Below are positions 20,147 through 33,065 of a stretch of DNA of 64,000 bases, piece after piece (position 1 is the stretch's first letter; each line of letters starts with the position of its first letter). The stretch is taken from positions 19,053,001 to 19,117,000 of the forward strand of contig OY727099.1 of assembly GCA_963402885.1 (NCBI GenBank), written 5' to 3'. The translations under genes and the position numbers were made by a program. Below the pieces are notes generated by a model that saw only the letters and a list, made by a program, of their open reading frames with translations, made no database searches and had not been told where the DNA came from. The DNA comes from Antedon bifida (taxonomy: Eukaryota; Echinodermata; Crinoidea; Comatulida; Antedonidae).

Positions 20147-20630
20147 TTAGGACCGTTTGTCTATTCTGGCAGCCGCCTGTAACAGAGCTGTGCGAAGTGA
20201 GGCTACGTATTTTTTTCGGCCCGCTACTGTATTTGGGTGTACACCATCACGTGACCAAGTGCGTACAGGCGTTTGCCAGAAACCTGCATGCACATGGTAG
20301 GATGGAAGGATATCAAATCCTTTAAAATTCCATTGAATTGAAAAACTTTCTGATTGTAGTCCGTTAAGGGTAAGATGTGATTTGATCGGTAAAGTGTTGA
20401 ACACAGAACTATTTCCTTGGGTCCCCACAATAGTATTATATCTGCTGTTACTATATCCATTAATTCAATTGACTGGCAACGCTAATTGGAGTTTGTCAGA
20501 CCTACAAAGGTCATTGGACCCGATATCCACTAAGAATACCTCTGGCCTGAACACAAACAGTACCGTCTGGAATTGGCTCAGTTGTCCAACCTCTAGGCCC
20601 GACTGTCCAATAAGATAGCTTACTTCAAAA
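20147..20630 (-). pseudogene. Decayed SGNH-hydrolase-like fragment of a retroelement
   Basis: On the minus strand, pieces of a protein lie in at least two frames. One frame ends WSRDGVHPNTVAGRKKYV, which matches the DxxH block near the C-terminus of the SGNH domains carried by DIRS/Ngaro-type and some other retroelements. Another frame upstream has an ADIILLWG strand. No intact frame spans the domain. It is separate from the SGNH pieces of the R units, which have a different sequence. Confidence 0.55.
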
Positions 20631-22600
20631 TTGTGGAGGTCTGGACCTCGTGGCGACCAAATTCAAGAGGTTGAAATTACGCCCTCTCTAGTATCAAAAT
20701 AGAATTGTGTTCGACTGACACAATTCTTATTTTTTCCGTAGATTACTTACCTGGATAGAAAGCGTTTTGTTTTTGTGCTCCATACAATAGGTTATGTAGT
20801 ATTATTAAATGTTGCTTCAAATTGTACGTACGTTATTCTCTAAAATTAGAATTATGTTAGGACAAACTTCAATTGAAGTCTATTGATTGCATTTAACAAT
20901 TGACAAAAGGAAATTAAAAAAAATTAAATTAAAATTATTAACTTGTATTTCTTAAAATTACATGTATTAATTTTTAATTGTTTCATTATTATTTTAATTT
21001 TTATTTATATATATATATATTATATTTAAAACTTTATTTTAATGACATTTTATACAATTTCTATATATAACTACAATGTGTAATATGAAGAATGAAATAA
21101 AAGTGGGTTGGCCCCACGAAATAGAAAAAAAATAATCCCTATGTGTACCACATGCTTACCTGATACGGCGCCATTAAGCACGTTCCTAACGTATACTACG
21201 ACTTATCACACATAATTCGCCGGAAAATAGTTCATAGTTCATCATTTTATTTGTCCATACGGAAATTCATGTGACATACAATTGCTGAAAGTTAAAAGGT
21301 TAATACAATAAAATTACATAGCAACAAAATTCAACGACTTAACAACGATTATTAAAATGTCTAATTGAGTACGGAACAAAAGAATTAAGGAAGCGTTTTG
21401 TTCTACAACGTGTAGCCCTCAAACGCCTTCCAGATCTCAACTATTGAAAATCACTATAGAGTGGATGACTCTCATCTTTCATTATGGCAATGACCTTATC
21501 ATAAATTTTGACGTTACAAACATCATCAAATCTAATGATCTGTTTAGTTATTCTGCACGCCTTATTTACTAAACATTGAACATTCTTTAGGTCTGATTTT
21601 GACTAGACATGGGCATACTATCATCATTATGTCTATCAAACCTAACTAATTCATCGGTAAATAATAAATACAAATTATTATATAATATAATAATAATAAT
21701 AATAATAATACCTGATACTAGGGCTCACTTATATATGATTATGTCTCCACACGGAGCATTAAAGGTGTACAACAACGTTAATACAACGTATCGCCTATTG
21801 TGCACCGCTCTCATACAATGAACAGTGACTACTACAAACCGTGACTAGCCTAATTTACATATCAAGGTATCAAGGTGCGATGTACATACATAACAGCTGG
21901 AGAACATCTAAAGACAGTAGTGGAACACCATTAGGTAACAAGGCATTCAGATGTATCATGTCCTTTGGCATTACAGCATTGTCAATTGTCAATATGTAAA
22001 TGTAACGCTAAAAAGCGCTACCTCGCGCCGAAACTCATCGACATACAGTTGAAGCCTATAAGATCTACTTTCTTGATGTTCCTAATACAGACACGTCTGT
22101 GGTTTATTGTATTCGACTGACGTCATGCAACAGTTTGCTACGATGGTTATCGTCTGAATCTGTAACTTTTACGTCATCTTGTTCTATTTTTACTATCAAA
22201 TAACCGCTGAAAATCAAATCTAATTAAAGATTAAAGATAATAACATGGTAAAAAGGTTCACTTTTAGGCCTGTCTAGTAGGCCCACTAGCCTACATGAAA
22301 AATGTGTGTAGAATAGTAGAACTTGATTAGTATATTAAAAAATACTTGCTTTTTCTTATGAATAAACACTAACTTCGAATTTATATAGACTATTTCAAGA
22401 TTCGCCTGACCAACTCTAAAATTTATTTAAAGTTAAATATGTGTTGTCAAAAAAATTGTTCCGAAAAATGGTACAGTCCATGCAAGTGTTTTATTGTATT
22501 TTGGTCTATTAAGTCCCTACCTGAAAGTCATGAAACTTGTTAAAATAGCAGCTAATTTTTTTTTCCAAATGATCTTAGCTCAGCTATATTTTGTTTCATC
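20631..22600. other. Gene-free stretch
   Basis: AT-rich sequence without a recognised gene. It contains a TA run near 21007-21021, a TAA trinucleotide run at 21686-21711 and a second CRE-like TGACGTCA at 22118-22125. No repeat shared with the rest of the window was noticed. Confidence 0.5.
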
Positions 22601-22717
22601 TATATATAAATTATGGTTAATTCTGACATAATTCTGATACCTACCTTATCTATCTCAGATGTACCGCGAAACGTAGATTTGATAACATTAGTTTTCACAT
22701 CGACGCTATTGTTCCAC
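22601..22717. repeat. Dispersed repeat, copy 1
   Basis: Shares TATATATAAATTATGGTTA, TCTATCTCAGATGTACCGCG and TTTGATAACATTAGTTTTCA with 24227-24388. Copy 2 has about 45 extra bases near the left end. No protein is encoded; probably a short interspersed or MITE-type element, class unknown. Confidence 0.7.
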
Positions 22718-22879
22718 TTTTGTGTTTTACAACGACAAAATTTAGCGTTACCTATCGAAATTTGTGGATATAACAGGGTTATTTCACACACTCGCGCTGT
22801 TGTTCAACTGGCTTCCGGGTACGTCACTTCCGGCAAAATGGCCGTTGGTGGCGCCATTCAATATTAAATAAAAAAATAT

Positions 22880-23165
22880 TTTAGCGGTTCAACGTATCGT
22901 GAACTACTGAAATTAATTTGTTTTAGATATTCAACTAATCAATTATATTGATTAAAGGCATTTACTTTACGTGAACTACAATTTGTTTTAGTAATTTAAC
23001 TTTTATTGAAGGCCTTTACTTTTATGTGAACTACAATGTGATTTTAGTGATTCAACTGAATCGTGAACTACAATTTATTTGTTTTAGATATTCAAATATC
23101 AATTATAAAGGCCTTTACTTTACGTGAAATACAATTTGTTTTAGTAATTTTACTAATTATTTATG
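22880..23165. repeat. Degenerate tandem repeat with TTTTAG and GTGAACTACAA motifs
   Basis: Phrases ACTTTACGTGAACTACAAT and GTTTTAGTAATTT recur about every 70 bases in four degenerate units. No gene. From 23,166 to 24,226 I see no supported feature. Confidence 0.5.
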
Positions 23166-24226
23166 CTATTTATTAATCATTTTATCAAATTTAGGTGCGA
23201 TTCAATGTTACTCTAGGAGGCAAGGCCTACCAGGGAAACACCTTTACTGTTTATCGATTATTTCTGTTGCTTGCTCTATTTATAATTATAAATGGTGTCT
23301 ACTACGACCGAAATATAAGTAGGCTACGAAAGTTGTTATTTGATCATTTTGTTCCAAAATTAACAAGATGCTGCATGTCATGATATATTGGGATACAAAT
23401 GTTAACGCCCCGCTCACTGTCACCCACGTTGATAAACTATGCTTTTGGTCTCTTGGTACGGTCACGTTAGAGACTGTTTCAGTGATTGATGACCCCTATT
23501 AACGTGTGTGTAACGTTCAGATAATATATATAATATTATAATATACGTATACTGTTCTTTACAATTATATTATTTGCATTAATACCAATTGTTGTAATAC
23601 CAATTGTTGAAAGTTTTTACATCATTACAGGGAGAATTAATGTACATTTTGTTTACAAATAAATAAATCTATTGAGTAACTTTTCCCCTTTACGTTCCTA
23701 ACCACCGATTGCTGTCAAATGTCCATACATCATTACTAACAGGGGACGTAATCAATCATAATTGGTATACATTTCGCATCTTACCAAACTTATTTTCAGT
23801 ACAAGTTCAAATTTCACACACACAAGACCGAATATAATAACTAGCCTATATTGTTCTCTATTCGTACATTTTTTAAACTCTAATTTGCTATATTACCCTG
23901 GAAGCGATATTTTTGGCGTACCTAATTTATGGACCACCATGAAACATCACAAAATAAATATACATTACTCATCAGTCATATGCATAGGTGTCACCCGGGC
24001 TTCAATTTCCAGAGGCGTTGGTCATGTTTTCGAGGACCATTCGGTTACACCCACTAGAGGGTGCGCGAGCGAACCCTCTAGTTACAGTAATTATCGTAGA
24101 GTAACTTTTTCTTAGTATTGAATTGTTTCCGTTTTGTATCTTGTTTTTGCTTTTTGCATTGCACTTCCAATGTATTCTCTCCATTTATGAAGGCTTTTTG
24201 AATAAATTTAATTTAAATTAAAATCT

Positions 24227-24388
24227 ATATATAAATTATGGTTACTTCTGACATAGGCGAGCACAATGGAAAAACTTCAGTACACATCTCTGCCTTGGAT
24301 ACCTACCTGATCTATCTCAGATGTACCGCGAAATGTAAATTTGATAACATTAGTTTTCACTATTACGATATTGTTCCATATTTCTATA
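24227..24388. repeat. Dispersed repeat, copy 2
   Basis: Homologous to 22601-22717 in the same orientation, about 1.6 kb apart. It ends close to the left edge of the R array (24,476). Confidence 0.7.
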
Positions 24389-24475
24389 TTTGGAAGATAT
24401 TATAAAGAGATTTTTAACAAAATGTATGATTTCAACTGTAGATTTTCAACTCAATTTCAATTCTACGCGGGTCGA

Positions 24476-25000
24476 CTATGATATTCAAAGAGGTAAAAGC
24501 AGAACTCCGTCTTATGGAACGGGAGAACAAGACTACAAAAACTGTACAACAACAGTCAAATCAAGTTGACCGTCCAGAAAAAACGAAACTAGACAATTTA
24601 ACAAAAGCAGTGAACGATTTAAAAGAACAGTTTACACAACTGCTGTCTATAACAATAAGCCCAAGCGAGACCTGATTTCATAAGTGCCCAACAAGATGAA
24701 AATCAAGAACTTATAAGGTGCAGAAAGTGCGGACAAGAAGGTCATATTGCCGTTGGATGCAGAATTCCGTTAAACTACAATGTTCCACGGTGGAGATGTG
24801 CACCGCGGGACCAACACCACGAGTAAGCCTTAAAAAGGTAAATACTTCTAATAATGTTTCCTCTTTTCGTAGTTCTCTTATAGGAGAGCCTAATGAGGAT
24901 ATCGTAGAAATTAATGGCATCACTTATAGGTCGTTAATAGACTCCGGGTCCCAGGTAACATCAATTACTGAAACTTTGTGGAAAGGTCATCCACAATTAT
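24476..25000 (+). pseudogene. Ty3-like Gag C-terminus, zinc knuckle and protease fragment (R1)
   Basis: Begins within the Gag C-terminal helix region (MIFKEVKAELRLMERE). It then has a zinc knuckle of form CX2CX4HX4C (CRKCGQEGHIAVGC) and, after a frame change, a retropepsin-like strand with the DSGSQ active-site motif. The 5' part of Gag is missing because the unit is truncated. No reverse transcriptase follows. Same disablements as in the other R units. Confidence 0.75.
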
Positions 25001-25556
25001 GCAAACTAAATTTAAATCATCTTATTATTATATCGCATGAGGGCGGGCATTTGTGTAGGATGTGCTATGCGATTGCATTCTGTGTAGCGTGGGTAATTTA
25101 TAGCGTGCTTACTACATGTGCGTTCTTTCTCTCATTGGACTCATTTGAAGTAACACGTCTAACGATTGTTGTCTTCAGATTTTAACATACAGCTATTTTG
25201 TCTTGGGTGTCTTTTGTCCTTTTGGACACATTTAAGAGTCACATTTAGAGATTCTTTCAAATACTGTACTCGAGTCGAAGTTGCAGATTGTGTTTTTATC
25301 GACGTATTAACTGTTTTTTTCCATAACGAGGACATTGGTTTAATATTCAAGATAAAGCTTTCAACATCCTGACGTAAGTGAGTACGTTCTCTTGATCTTT
25401 GGCTTAGTATAATAGAATGGTAACGACGACGTGTGAGGTAAGCCTGTGCGGACATTCGTTTGTCAAAAGATTACAATTTTATTGTGAGGAATCGGAATTT
25501 TCTGGCATGCGCCTAGATCCAAAACACTATCAATAAAGTGTACAATTTTCCTCGAT

Positions 25557-25690
25557 TTGTCTACGTCACCAGACATTGTTTACATTCACATCGGTGTGTG
25601 GGTCACACCTTTAACGATCGGGTCTCTGTCATTAATCAAAAACTTCAGTCAATTTATGCCGACGGTTGCGCGGCGGTTTTCCGTAATCAG
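25557..25690 (+). pseudogene. SGNH-domain fragment with internal deletion (R1)
   Basis: Starts with the strand SPDIVYIHIG and then loses 121 bases relative to R2, which shifts the frame and removes the GEND motif and the following helix. R3 has the same deletion. Confidence 0.65.
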
Positions 25691-25919
25691 TGAAACCAAT
25701 AAAACCAAAATACGATTTATAGATTATTGTCAAGAAGGACTCCGGTGTAAAAATAGATAAAAACGTGTAAAGAACTTCGGGGAATGGTGTACTATAGGAG
25801 AAGAGATGTGGTTACGTTACTAAAGAAATTATAGGGCGTTGATTCATGACTCATTGGCTAGATAATGGACAAAGCTTTCCATTTACGTCTCCATTGTTGT
25901 TATAATATGGCTTTCATTG

Positions 25920-26400
25920 TTTTTATTGGGACTGGCCAAGTCTCTATAGCATCGTGTTACATAGGCCTAATATAACATAGTTAAAATTAAATGTAAATAA
26001 AATAATATATGGATTACGTACATGAAATAACGTATTATTGCTTCTTATATTTTTTCCAAGTCGCACTAGCTAGGCATAGTCTCAAGCACGCATTGCATAG
26101 CCCTAATATAACAGTTAAAATTAAATGTAAACAAAATAATATATGGATGTTACTGTACTTGAAATAACGTATTATTTATTGCTTCTTATATTTTTTTCCA
26201 AGTTGCACTAGCTAGACATAGTCTCAAGCACGCATTACATAGGCCTAATATAACAGTTCAAATTAAATGTAAACAAAATAATATATGGATGTTGATACTT
26301 GAAATAACGTATTTATATTGCTTCTTATATTCTTTCTATAGTTTGATTCTACAATAGCCTCAAGTTACAACTCTGCAATGAAATATTACATACATTATAA
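25920..26400. repeat. AT-rich tandem subrepeat within R1
   Basis: Three units of about 135-140 bases with GCCTAATATAACA, TTAAATGTAAA and ATAATATATGGAT. The same block is in R2, R4 and R5; R3 has one unit fewer. Confidence 0.8.
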
Positions 26401-26688
26401 ATGTATACATAAAATGACTTTACAAAAACACAATATAAATAAAATGTTCAAATATATATTTGCACATAAAAAGTGTAGGCCTACAAAAATCCAATGTATA
26501 ATAATGAATCCCCGTAGCTAAAGTGGAACATTCGAAACGTCACCAGTCTGTTCTGGGTCAACTGTTGGTCAAATACAATCCACGATTTAATGCAAAATGC
26601 ACCCCTATTTTTTTCGAATGGAATAACCCTTAAAAAAAAACCCGGTAACTAAAATGCCCGTGATCCGTTTTTTATTAGATGGAATCAT

Positions 26689-27209
26689 TTGTTCGGCGAT
26701 TTGAATATTGCTGTTCCTGAATTATTTCCAATAGTTATCGCCATGGAAGTTTGGGGCTCGGCATTAGCTAACCGCTATATCTTGTTTTTCTGTGATAATT
26801 CAGCAGTTGTTGCTGTTATCAATAAGAAATCCGCTAAAGATTTGCTGTTTTTACGACTTATACGCCGTTTGGTTCTGGTTTGCCTCCGTTACATTATACA
26901 GTACATTTCCGTGCCTCACACATTCATGGAGTCTAGAATATTTTGGCAGATTTTCTATCAAGAGGGGAGTTTTTACGTGCTCTAAAGTCTTTTCTTGACC
27001 TTAGCCTCACTCCGTTAATTGTTCCTTCTTGTCAGATTTACATTTGGAAATTTTTTTTTTTAGGTATTGTGTGCACAGGTTCTCTGGATGCTGCTCCTCT
27101 CAATAAAGAAGCTGTATCACTGATACAATCATCGTTGGCACCAACGACCGTTGCGGCGTACCAACGTAGTACAGTATTAGGAAACTCGCGGCCTACAGCG
27201 ACAAGGTAA
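26689..27209 (+). pseudogene. DIRS-like RNase H and tyrosine-recombinase start (R1)
   Basis: The frame reads ELFPIVIAMEVWGSALANR then FFCDNSAVVAVINKKSAK, the RNase H region of DIRS/Ngaro-type reverse transcriptases. A second frame has ADFLSRGEF and, after a T tract, LAPTTVAAYQRST, the usual beginning of the tyrosine recombinase core-binding domain. It ends at a GT that resembles a splice donor. No reverse-transcriptase palm or recombinase catalytic part is present. Confidence 0.75.
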
Positions 27210-27380
27210 AGGAAACGTGTTTATGATGTTTTTAAAATTAAAGGTTATATAACACAAATGGTTACAATAATGTTATTTTAACGTTTTTAAAACCCCATAA
27301 AAAGCGAAATATGTTTTAAAAACTGATATTGTAGGTTTTTAAAACTCTACAAATTAACGTTTTAAATATGAAAAATAGCG
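27210..27380. repeat. AACGTTTTTAAAACC minisatellite tail, R1/R2 junction
   Basis: Two or three degenerate units with GTTTTTAAAAC. In this junction the tail ends at AAATAGCG and joins directly to the start of R2. In the WLS junctions the same minisatellite continues for another 450 bases before the gene. Confidence 0.75.
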
Positions 27381-28829
27381 TTTCACGTATTATATTTTGT
27401 GAAATTTATATATTATTAGGGATGTTACTGGGTTACCTGTGTTTTATTATTATGCCATGTTTTCTATTAAACCAGATCGTGTATAGGCTTAGGTACATTA
27501 GGCATGTTACTTGCTGGCTTCTCCGTCGGAAGCTAATCGTGTATAGGCTTATGTAGATTAGGCATGTTGCTGTTTTTGACTGTGACAAATATCCGTGTTC
27601 TCTCAGAGATAAAATGCAAGTATGTCAATCACATGCTATCAAATCAGAAAAATTAATAAAGCTCTATCTAACACTATCAAACTAATTTTGATAAAAAAAG
27701 TGTGATGTTCCCAAATATGGTAGTGATAATATGATGCCATCATGTCCATATGGGCACACCATTTTTTGTTCGCATAAAGTTTTATATTTTAGAAAAAATA
27801 ATAATAATTACATGTTTGTATGTAAGTTTGTTTGTCATCCTTGAGTATGCCAATCGATATATTGATCAAATTGAGCTGAAAATAACATGCACTCAGTCAC
27901 TCTGCATTTTCTCAAGTATTTTTCTCATTTGTATACGTGCTTTAATTCGTTTGAATATCAGTTTATGAATTATTCCTTGTTAGACCAGTGAAGCTTCATA
28001 ATTTAATATTGAATATTGTGTCTAATGTAATATGGATGTGTACTGTACTTGAGTAGTGATGTGTAAGGTAATCAATATTAATCAATATACGATACTAATT
28101 GATTACTTTAAGATAATGTATGTTTAAATTATTGTTTGTGAATTACTGTTAGTGAGAATGCTTAATGAGTTGGCTTGAGGCCGACTTGACTTGGGGCCGA
28201 CTTGACTTTGGCCGAGACGGTTTAGGGTCGAGTTGGATCGAATTCTATTAAACGTATAAAGGAGGATTGTTTGACGAGATGAAAGTGAAGTCTGGTCTTT
28301 GTTTTTCAATGAAAACTGGAACCTTTTACAGGATTTGTTGGATCGATTGATAATGAAATCAGGAAATTTGAAAGCAGATGTGCAAAGGAGAAAGATCCTG
28401 AAATTGCTACGCACGTAGTATTAGAGCAGTACATTGACAGTTATAGCAACTGCTCCATACAAAGATGGTAAAATATTGGAGAGATGGCTTTCCTAAACAC
28501 CATCATTACACCAAAAGAACATTACCAACTAGAGGGAGGCATGTCTCTCAGTGTCTAAGAACGCTTTAGAGTTGAAAAAAAAACCCATCACTTGAACCTT
28601 ACGCCATTAAAGAACATAGTTTCCTCACTTGTTGTACCATAATCTGTAAAAAATGACATCATGAAAAATTCATCGATGAAGATTTATATAAACATTTGTC
28701 AAAACCGACTTTTTATTGACATCAGTATAGTATTTGAGACCGAATGAAAGCTAAATTCAAAAGCTTTGGTACATGGATGCATAAAACAAAGATTTCAGTT
28801 GGAGATTAGGCCATTAAACTTAGTGAAGA
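27381..28829. other. Left part of unit R2 without recognised gene
   Basis: AT-rich. Contains a repeated GGCCGACTTGACTT motif near 28,175-28,215 and a short open stretch around 28,330-28,480 (FVGSIDNEIRKFESRC) that I do not recognise. Equivalent regions head R3, R4, R5 and R6. Confidence 0.5.
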
Positions 28830-29400
28830 AAGACAACTATCAAGATTTCTTGTCATACAGCATTCTCGACCAGAGTTCTTGCCAAAACTTGAAACAACGA
28901 TAGGAAACTATGGATTGGCCATCATACCAAGATCTTTATTTGCTAACGATGGATCACTACTTAAACCAAGTGATAAATCAAGTCTAATACCTTTGAAAGT
29001 GATGAGCAATTCAAAAAGAAGGTCTACTCACACCGATGAACATTCCCCTTCTAGTACTATATGATCATGCATCACATATTAGTCTTCAACTCATCAATTA
29101 TGCAAGAGAAAATGACATACATTTGTATTGCCTCCCACCGCACACAACAAATTATCTGTAACCTAAATTTAATTGTAATTGGCTAAATCTGTTTTCCGAT
29201 CATTGAAATCTGAATACAACAAAGCATGCGAAAAGTTCTTCAAGAAACAATCCAGGCAAAGTAATAACACGGTTAAACTTTTGCAGAATATTGAAAGACG
29301 TGTATGTTGTTTCATGCATTATGGCGAATGCTGCTATAAGCGGGTTTTCTGCAACGGGTATATATACATTTAATCCCGATGCAGTTCGCAAGATTTAAAT
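28830..29400 (+). pseudogene. Pogo-like (DDE_1) transposase fragment A (R2)
   Basis: Pieces in different frames spell the C-terminal half of a pogo/Tigger/Jerky-type transposase, a cut-and-paste DDE/D enzyme. YDHASHISLQLINYAREN is followed by the LPPHTTNYL strand that carries the end of the DDE core. Then comes SLKSEYNKACEKFFKK and a GFSATGIYTFNPDA tail typical of the family. Stops and frame changes interrupt it. The same breaks occur in R3, R4 and R5. Confidence 0.75.
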
Positions 29401-29424
29401 TTTGGATTTAAAGAACAAGCCATC

Positions 29425-30009
29425 ACAGATATATAATGCCGATGAAACCAAACTTAGTTTGGTGCACAATCTAGCAAAGATTCAAGATAGATCAAGATAG
29501 AGAACTATCCAGTGTAAAATAAGTGGAAACAGAGTGAGAATGTAATAGTGCTAGCCTGTGCAAATGCTGCAGGGTTATTTACCACCCTTGATTATTAAAG
29601 GCCAGCGACTGAGCGATTCTGTAATGCAGAATGCTCCTGTCGATTCTTTCTTTGGTGTCAGCAAATCACTGTTCATTGATACGGAGTTGTTTGACATGTG
29701 GTTTAGAAAGTTTTTTGTTGGTGCTCCTTTCCACCGAACACAAAAAATCATCTGTAACCTTTGGGTAAATTTGTTTTCCAATCATTGAAATCTGAATACA
29801 AGAAAGCATGTGAAAAGTTCCTTAAGAAAAATCCAGGAAAAAACACGGTTAAACTTTTACGGAATATTGAAAGATGCGTATTGCTGCTACATATAAGCGG
29901 GTTTTCTGAAACTGGTATATATCCTTTTAATCCAGATGCTGCTGCTGAGTTTCTACAAGCTTCAACTGTAGAGAACATTTTCGCGGATAAGCCTGTTAAT
30001 TCAAATTAA
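29425..30009 (+). pseudogene. Pogo-like (DDE_1) transposase fragment B (R2)
   Basis: Begins with IYNADETKLS, the first catalytic Asp region of DDE_1 transposases. It continues with LPPLIIKGQRLS and SFFGVSKSLFID, then ELFDMWFRKFFV. It then jumps past the rest of the core into a second C-terminal tail (SLKSEYKKACEKFLKK, GFSETGIYPFNPDA). That tail differs from fragment A, so two related transposons or an internal rearrangement contributed. Broken by frameshifts. Confidence 0.75.
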
Positions 30010-30484
30010 GTCAATCCACAGGATCAACTCTTTCATGATTCGGCTGAACAAATTGCTTATGCCCTTTCTACTGATGGTAATGTCAACTGCAATTCCACAG
30101 ACAACCCTGGGCCAAGTATGTTTATCTACTCCTCTCTACCACTCGGATGGTACTTGGTTACATTCCAACAAGAATATTTATGTTAGTGTGGTATACATTA
30201 CTTTTAGCTTTTTGATTCTTTTACTTTTAATTGATTTACAGCATTTTGGAATGCTATTAAGTATTGTGTTGATTTGTTTTCGACTTAAAATGTGAATAGA
30301 CACCACATTTACTCTCGATAGGGTAATCGGGAAATGCCTGTGGTCCTCTATTTGTTTATAGGATTAACCATTTTTATATACTCGGATGCCAATAGAGACA
30401 CAATTTAATACCATAGTGCGGTATTTAGGGGGAGGGGCAAGAAAACTGTAAAAAAAATTAAATCTTCCGCAAACGGAACAGACC

Positions 30485-31275
30485 TCACAGAACGCCTTTG
30501 AGGAATTGAAAGCGCAATTTGGTGAGGTGTTTTTTGCCGGGAATCCGCTTGCTGAATTCTATGAAAGAGTCCAATATCCAGCAGAGACTCCTTCAATATA
30601 TGCCGTAGAGCTAGAAGGACTTCTGAGAGAGGTGGAAGAAAGAGTGCAACATCAAATGGTTGATGGCGACCATTATGCTGACGCAACAGTTTATGAGGGG
30701 AGTAGGAGATGCGCATGTAACACAGAGACTTCCTCCCATGAGACCAAGATCTATGATATTCAAAGAGGTAAAAGCAGAACTCCGTCTTATGGAACGGGAG
30801 AACAAGACTACAAAAACTGTACAACAACAGTCAAATCAAGTTGACCGTCCAGAAAAAACGAAACTAGACAATTTAACAAAAGCAGTGAACGATTTAAAAG
30901 AACAGTTTACACAACTGCTGTCTATAACAATAAGCCCAAGCGAGACCTGATTTCATAAGTGCCCAACAAGATGAAAATCAAGAACTTATAAGGTGCAGAA
31001 AGTGCGGACAAGAAGGTCATATTGCCGTTGGATGCAGAATTCCGTTAAACTACAATGTTCCACGGTGGAGATGTGCACCGCGGGACCAACACCACGAGTA
31101 AGCCTTAACAAGGTAAATACTTCTAATAATGTTTCCTCTTTTCGTAGTTCTCTTATAGGAGAGCCTAATGAGGATATCGTAGAAATTAATGGCATCACCT
31201 ATAGGTCGTTAATAGACTCCGGGTCCCAGATAACATCAATTACTGAAACTCTGTGGAAAGCTCATCCACAATTAT
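30485..31275 (+). pseudogene. Ty3-like Gag and protease fragment (R2)
   Basis: The frame FEELKAQFGEV to LLREVEERVQ is a capsid-type Gag segment. After a shift it reads LTQQFMRGVGDAHVTQRL and FKEVKAELRLMERE, the usual Gag C-terminal helices of metazoan Ty3-type elements. A CX2CX4HX4C knuckle starts at about 30994. After another frame change an aspartic protease segment has DSGSQITS. Nothing downstream resembles reverse transcriptase of the same class. Disablements are shared by all R units. Confidence 0.75.
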
Positions 31276-31811
31276 GCAAACTAAATTTAAATCATCTTAT
31301 TATTATATCGCATGAGGGCGGGCATTTGTGTAGGATGTGCTATGCGATTGCATTCTGTGTAGCGTGGGTAATTTATAGCGTGCTTACTACATGTGCGTTC
31401 TTTCTCTCATTGGACTCATTTGAAGTAACACGTCTAACGATTGTTGTCTTCAGATTTTAACATACAGCTATTTGTCTTGGGTGTCTTTTGGACACATTTA
31501 AGAGTCACATTTAGAGATTCTTTCAAATACTGTACTCGAGTCGAAGTTGCAGATTGTGTTTTGATCGACGTATTAACTGGTTTTTTTCCATAACGAGGAC
31601 ATTGGTTTAATATTCAAGATAAAGCTTTCAACATCCTGACGTAAGTGAGTACGTTCTCTTGATCTTTGGCTTAGTATAATAGAATGGTAACGACGACGTG
31701 TGAGGTAAGCCTGTGCGGACATTCGTTTGTCGTTTATTGTGAGGAATCGGAATTTTCTGGCATGCGCCTAGATCCAAAACACTATCAATAAAGTGTACAA
31801 TTTTCCTCGAT

Positions 31812-32069
31812 TTGTCTACGTCACCAGACATTGTTTACATTCACATCGGCGAAAATGATATTGGTGAACGTTCAAACGATTCAATTGTCCAAAACATTGT
31901 TAATCTCCTTGGGCTTGGTGTAGAATGTCAACGTGTGCTAGTTAGCCAAATGCTGAAACGGCATCCCCGTTGTGTGGGTCACACCTTTAACGATCGGGTC
32001 TCTGTCATTAATCAAAAACTTCAGTCAATTTATGCCGACGGTTGCGCGGCGGTTTTCCGTAATCAGTGA
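31812..32069 (+). pseudogene. SGNH-domain fragment, longest version (R2)
   Basis: An 85-residue frame with SPDIVYIHIGENDIG, whose GEND resembles block III (GxND) of SGNH hydrolases. Then comes a helix (DSIVQNIVNLLGLG) and VLVSQMLKRHP. Such domains accompany DIRS/Ngaro-like and some other retroelement proteins. The N-terminal Ser block and the C-terminal DxxH block are missing, so activity is unlikely. Confidence 0.65.
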
Positions 32070-32329
32070 AACCAATAAAACCAAAATACGATTTATAGAT
32101 TATTGTCAAGAAGGACTCCGGTGTAAAAATAGATAAAAACGTGTAAAGAACTTCGGGGAATGGTGTACATTAGGAGAAGAGATGTGGTTACGTTACTAAA
32201 GAAATTATAGGGCGTTGATTCATGACTCATTGGCTAGATAATGGACAAAGCTTTCCATTTACGTCTCCATTGTTGTTATAATATGGCTTTCATTGTTTTT
32301 ATTGGGACTGGCCAAGTCTCTATAGCATC

Positions 32330-32740
32330 GTGTTACATAGGCCTAATATAACATAGTTAAAATTAAATGTAAATAAAATAATATATGGATTACGTACATG
32401 AAATAACGTATTATTGCTTCTTATATTTTTTCCAAGTCGCACTAGCTAGGCATAGTCTCAAGCACGCATTGCATAGCCCTAATATAACAGTTAAAATTAA
32501 ATGTAAACAAAATAATATATGGATGTTACTGTACTTGAAATAACGTATTATTTATTGCTTCTTATATTTTTTTCCAAGTTGCACTAGCTAGACATAGTCT
32601 CAAGCACGCATTACATAGGCCTAATATAACAGTTAAAATTAAATGTAAACAAAATAATATATGGATGTTGATACTTGAAATAACGTATTTATATTGCTTC
32701 TTATATTCTTTCTATAGTTTGATTCTACAATAGCCTCAAG
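32330..32740. repeat. AT-rich tandem subrepeat within R2
   Basis: Three units; GTTAAAATTAAATGTAAA recurs at 32356, 32490 and 32632. The rest of 32070-33065 is AT-rich with no gene seen. Confidence 0.8.
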
Positions 32741-33065
32741 TTACAACTCTGCAATGAAATATTACATACATTGTAAATGTATACATAAAATGACTTTACA
32801 AAAACACAATATAAATAAAATGTTCAAATATATATTTGCACATAAAAAGTGTAGGCCTACAAAAATGCAATGTATAATAATGAATCCCCGTAGCTAAAGT
32901 GGAACATTCGAAACGTCACCAGTCTGTTCTGGATCAACTGTTGGTCAAATACAATCCACGATTTAATGCAAAATGCACCCCTATTTTTTTTCGAATGGAA
33001 TAACCCTTAAAAAAAAACCCGGTAACTAAAATGCCCGTGATCCGTTTTTTATTAGATGGAATCAT

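Larger units (their letters stand above)
24476..27380 (+). repeat. Tandem array unit R1 (left-truncated)
   Basis: Homology with R2 starts abruptly at 24,476 (equivalent to 30,751 in R2), which marks the array's left edge. R1 has the 121-bp deletion in the SGNH piece that R3 also has, and lacks the Penelope insertion. It joins R2 directly, without a WLS segment, at 27,380/27,381. Confidence 0.9.

Noticed and set aside
22600-22867. Overlapping frames on both strands
   Set aside because: They lie over a dispersed repeat and do not correspond in its second copy.
23762-24115. 117-codon plus-strand frame
   Set aside because: Composition looks random, with no motif and no homologue in the window.
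27750-27968. Hydrophobic 72-codon frame repeated in R2 to R5
   Set aside because: Conserved only because the whole unit is duplicated; no family recognised and no start context or coding bias.
30035-30295. Hydrophobic 86-codon frame repeated in R units
   Set aside because: Same reason; it also shares its region with an alternative open frame, and neither is supported.
30405-30827. 140-codon minus-strand frame in R units
   Set aside because: Antisense of the Gag fragment.
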